Origin: Niallia taxi
Lineage (GTDB): Bacteria; Bacillota; Bacilli; Bacillales; Cytobacillaceae
Direction: 5' to 3'
Length of the DNA stretch: 64,000 nucleotides
Assembly: GCF_032818155.1 (NCBI RefSeq)
Contig: NZ_CP102589.1
Coordinates: forward strand, 978,001 to 1,042,000
Within the stretch, counting starts at the first letter, position 1. Every line of letters begins with the position of its first letter. Both the position numbers and the translations under genes were made by a program. The notes beneath the pieces are model-generated. The model had not been told where the DNA came from. It made no database searches and saw only the letters and a program-made list of their open reading frames with translations. Positions 63,300 to 64,000 of this stretch are shown piece by piece.

Positions 63300-64000
63300 A
63301 TGGCAAAGGATAAATTGATTGTAAAAGGTGCAAGAGCACATAATCTTAAAAATATTGATATCACGATACCAAGGGATAAGCTTGTTGTGATAACTGGACT
63401 GTCAGGCTCAGGGAAATCCTCTCTGGCCTTTGACACCATTTATGCAGAGGGACAAAGGCGCTATGTGGAGTCATTATCAGCATATGCCCGCCAATTCCTC
63501 GGCCAGATGGATAAGCCGGATGTTGACTCGATTGAGGGGCTTTCTCCTGCTATTTCGATTGATCAAAAAACAACAAGTCGAAATCCAAGATCCACTGTAG
63601 GAACAGTTACGGAAATTTACGATTATTTGCGTTTATTATATGCAAGAATCGGCAGACCAGTATGTCCTGAGCATGGTGTTGAAATCACGTCCCAAACGAT
63701 TGAACAGATGGTTGACCGGATATTGGAATACCCGGAAAGGACGAAAATTCAGGTGCTTGCTCCGGTTATTTCCGGCAGAAAAGGAGCACATGTGAAGGTG
63801 CTCGAGGATATTAAGAAGCAAGGATATGTGCGTGTCAGAATTGACGGAGAAATGCATGAGCTGAGTGATGATATTGAGCTGGAGAAAAATAAGAAACACA
63901 GTATTGAAGTGGTTATTGACCGGCTTGTAGTCAAGGAAGGAATTTCTCAGCGTCTTGCAGATTCACTGGAATCAGCCCTGCAATTTGGCGGCGGAAAAGT
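63300..64000 (+). CDS. uvrA: Excinuclease ABC subunit A (N-terminal part, runs off the window)
   Basis: At least 233 residues visible. Start [54 protein letters not shown] contains the first Walker A (GLSGSGKSS), followed by the signature-domain region of UvrA. ATG 63300 follows GAGGGGTG of the uvrB end. It is truncated by the window edge, not a pseudogene as far as can be seen. Confidence 0.97.
   Translation, partial: MAKDKLIVKGARAHNLKNIDITIPRDKLVVITGLSGSGKSSLAFDTIYAEGQRRYVESLSAYARQFLGQMDKPDVDSIEGLSPAISIDQKTTSRNPRSTVGTVTEIYDYLRLLYARIGRPVCPEHGVEITSQTIEQMVDRILEYPERTKIQVLAPVISGRKGAHVKVLEDIKKQGYVRVRIDGEMHELSDDIELEKNKKHSIEVVIDRLVVKEGISQRLADSLESALQFGGGK

Noticed and set aside
1..64000. CRISPR arrays, IS elements, tRNA or rRNA genes
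   Set aside because: No regularly spaced repeats, transposase motifs, or tRNA/rRNA landmark sequences were found on reading through the window; a tRNAscan and IS search would settle it.

Overview
The window is low-GC Gram-positive chromosomal DNA from the family Bacillaceae. The gene order flaG-fliD-fliS-fliT ... hpf-secA-prfB ... ftsE-ftsX ... ctpB-minJ ... csbA-uvrB-uvrA follows the Bacillus subtilis backbone around hag-secA-uvrBA, with accessory blocks inserted into it. RBS sequences are AGGAGG-like, TTG and GTG starts are common, and sigma-B, CzrA, Rex/Fnr, T-box and RF2-frameshift signals of Bacillus type are present. The genus cannot be fixed from the sequence alone; a Niallia-like or related Bacillus sensu lato species is a reasonable guess. 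No rRNA, tRNA, CRISPR array, insertion sequence or prophage block was seen; the only phage-like gene is one lone holin.

Layout. 1-3.1 kb: end of a Sel1-like gene, then the late flagellar filament cap and chaperone operon. 3.2-4.5 kb (minus): a solitary glgC preceded by an unannotated 36-codon ORF. 5-10.5 kb: hpf behind an overlapping sigma-B/sigma-H promoter, a zinc-ribbon protein, secA, and prfB with its programmed +1 frameshift, followed by copy 1 of a structured intergenic repeat. 11.1-16.4 kb: a three-gene polyprenyl-phosphate glycosylation operon (GT2, GtrA, large membrane protein), uppP, and a YitT-family gene. 16.5-20.2 kb: ftsEX behind a possible attenuator, followed by a coiled-coil M23 peptidase. 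20.3-24 kb: czrA-type sensor, CadA/ZntA-type ATPase with a clear operator, and manganese catalase (minus). 24-28.2 kb: ctpB, then a ytcD/ytbD/ytbE-like HxlR-MFS-aldo/keto reductase set. 28.2-32 kb: rpiB, a phosphofructokinase-fold protein that has lost its catalytic residues, and transketolase. 32.2-36.8 kb: minJ, lone holin, DsbA-family protein, repeat copy 2, and a MarR-controlled ABC-2 permease. 36.9-43.3 kb: PAS-GGDEF-EAL protein (minus), ZIP transporter with a metal-type operator, small coiled-coil membrane protein, rpiA, malic enzyme. 43.3-49.1 kb: purine/ureide block (NCS2 permease, PucR, allantoate amidohydrolase, PucG). 49.1-51.5 kb: T-box-controlled archaeal/eukaryal-type ProRS and a small lipoprotein. 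52-58 kb: TetR-MMPL exporter pair with three matching operators, then adhE with a Rex/Fnr-type box. 58-64 kb: HD-GYP phosphodiesterase, small unknown ORFs, RsbR-type stressosome protein, csbA, uvrB and the start of uvrA.

Themes. Pentose-phosphate metabolism (rpiB, PFK-like protein, tkt, rpiA), cyclic-di-GMP turnover near flagellar genes, cell-envelope growth (ftsEX plus M23 peptidase, uppP, polymer glycosylation, minJ), metal handling (czrA/cadA, ZIP) and several one-repressor/one-exporter modules whose operators can be read directly. The most unusual item is the PFK-fold pseudoenzyme immediately upstream of tkt.
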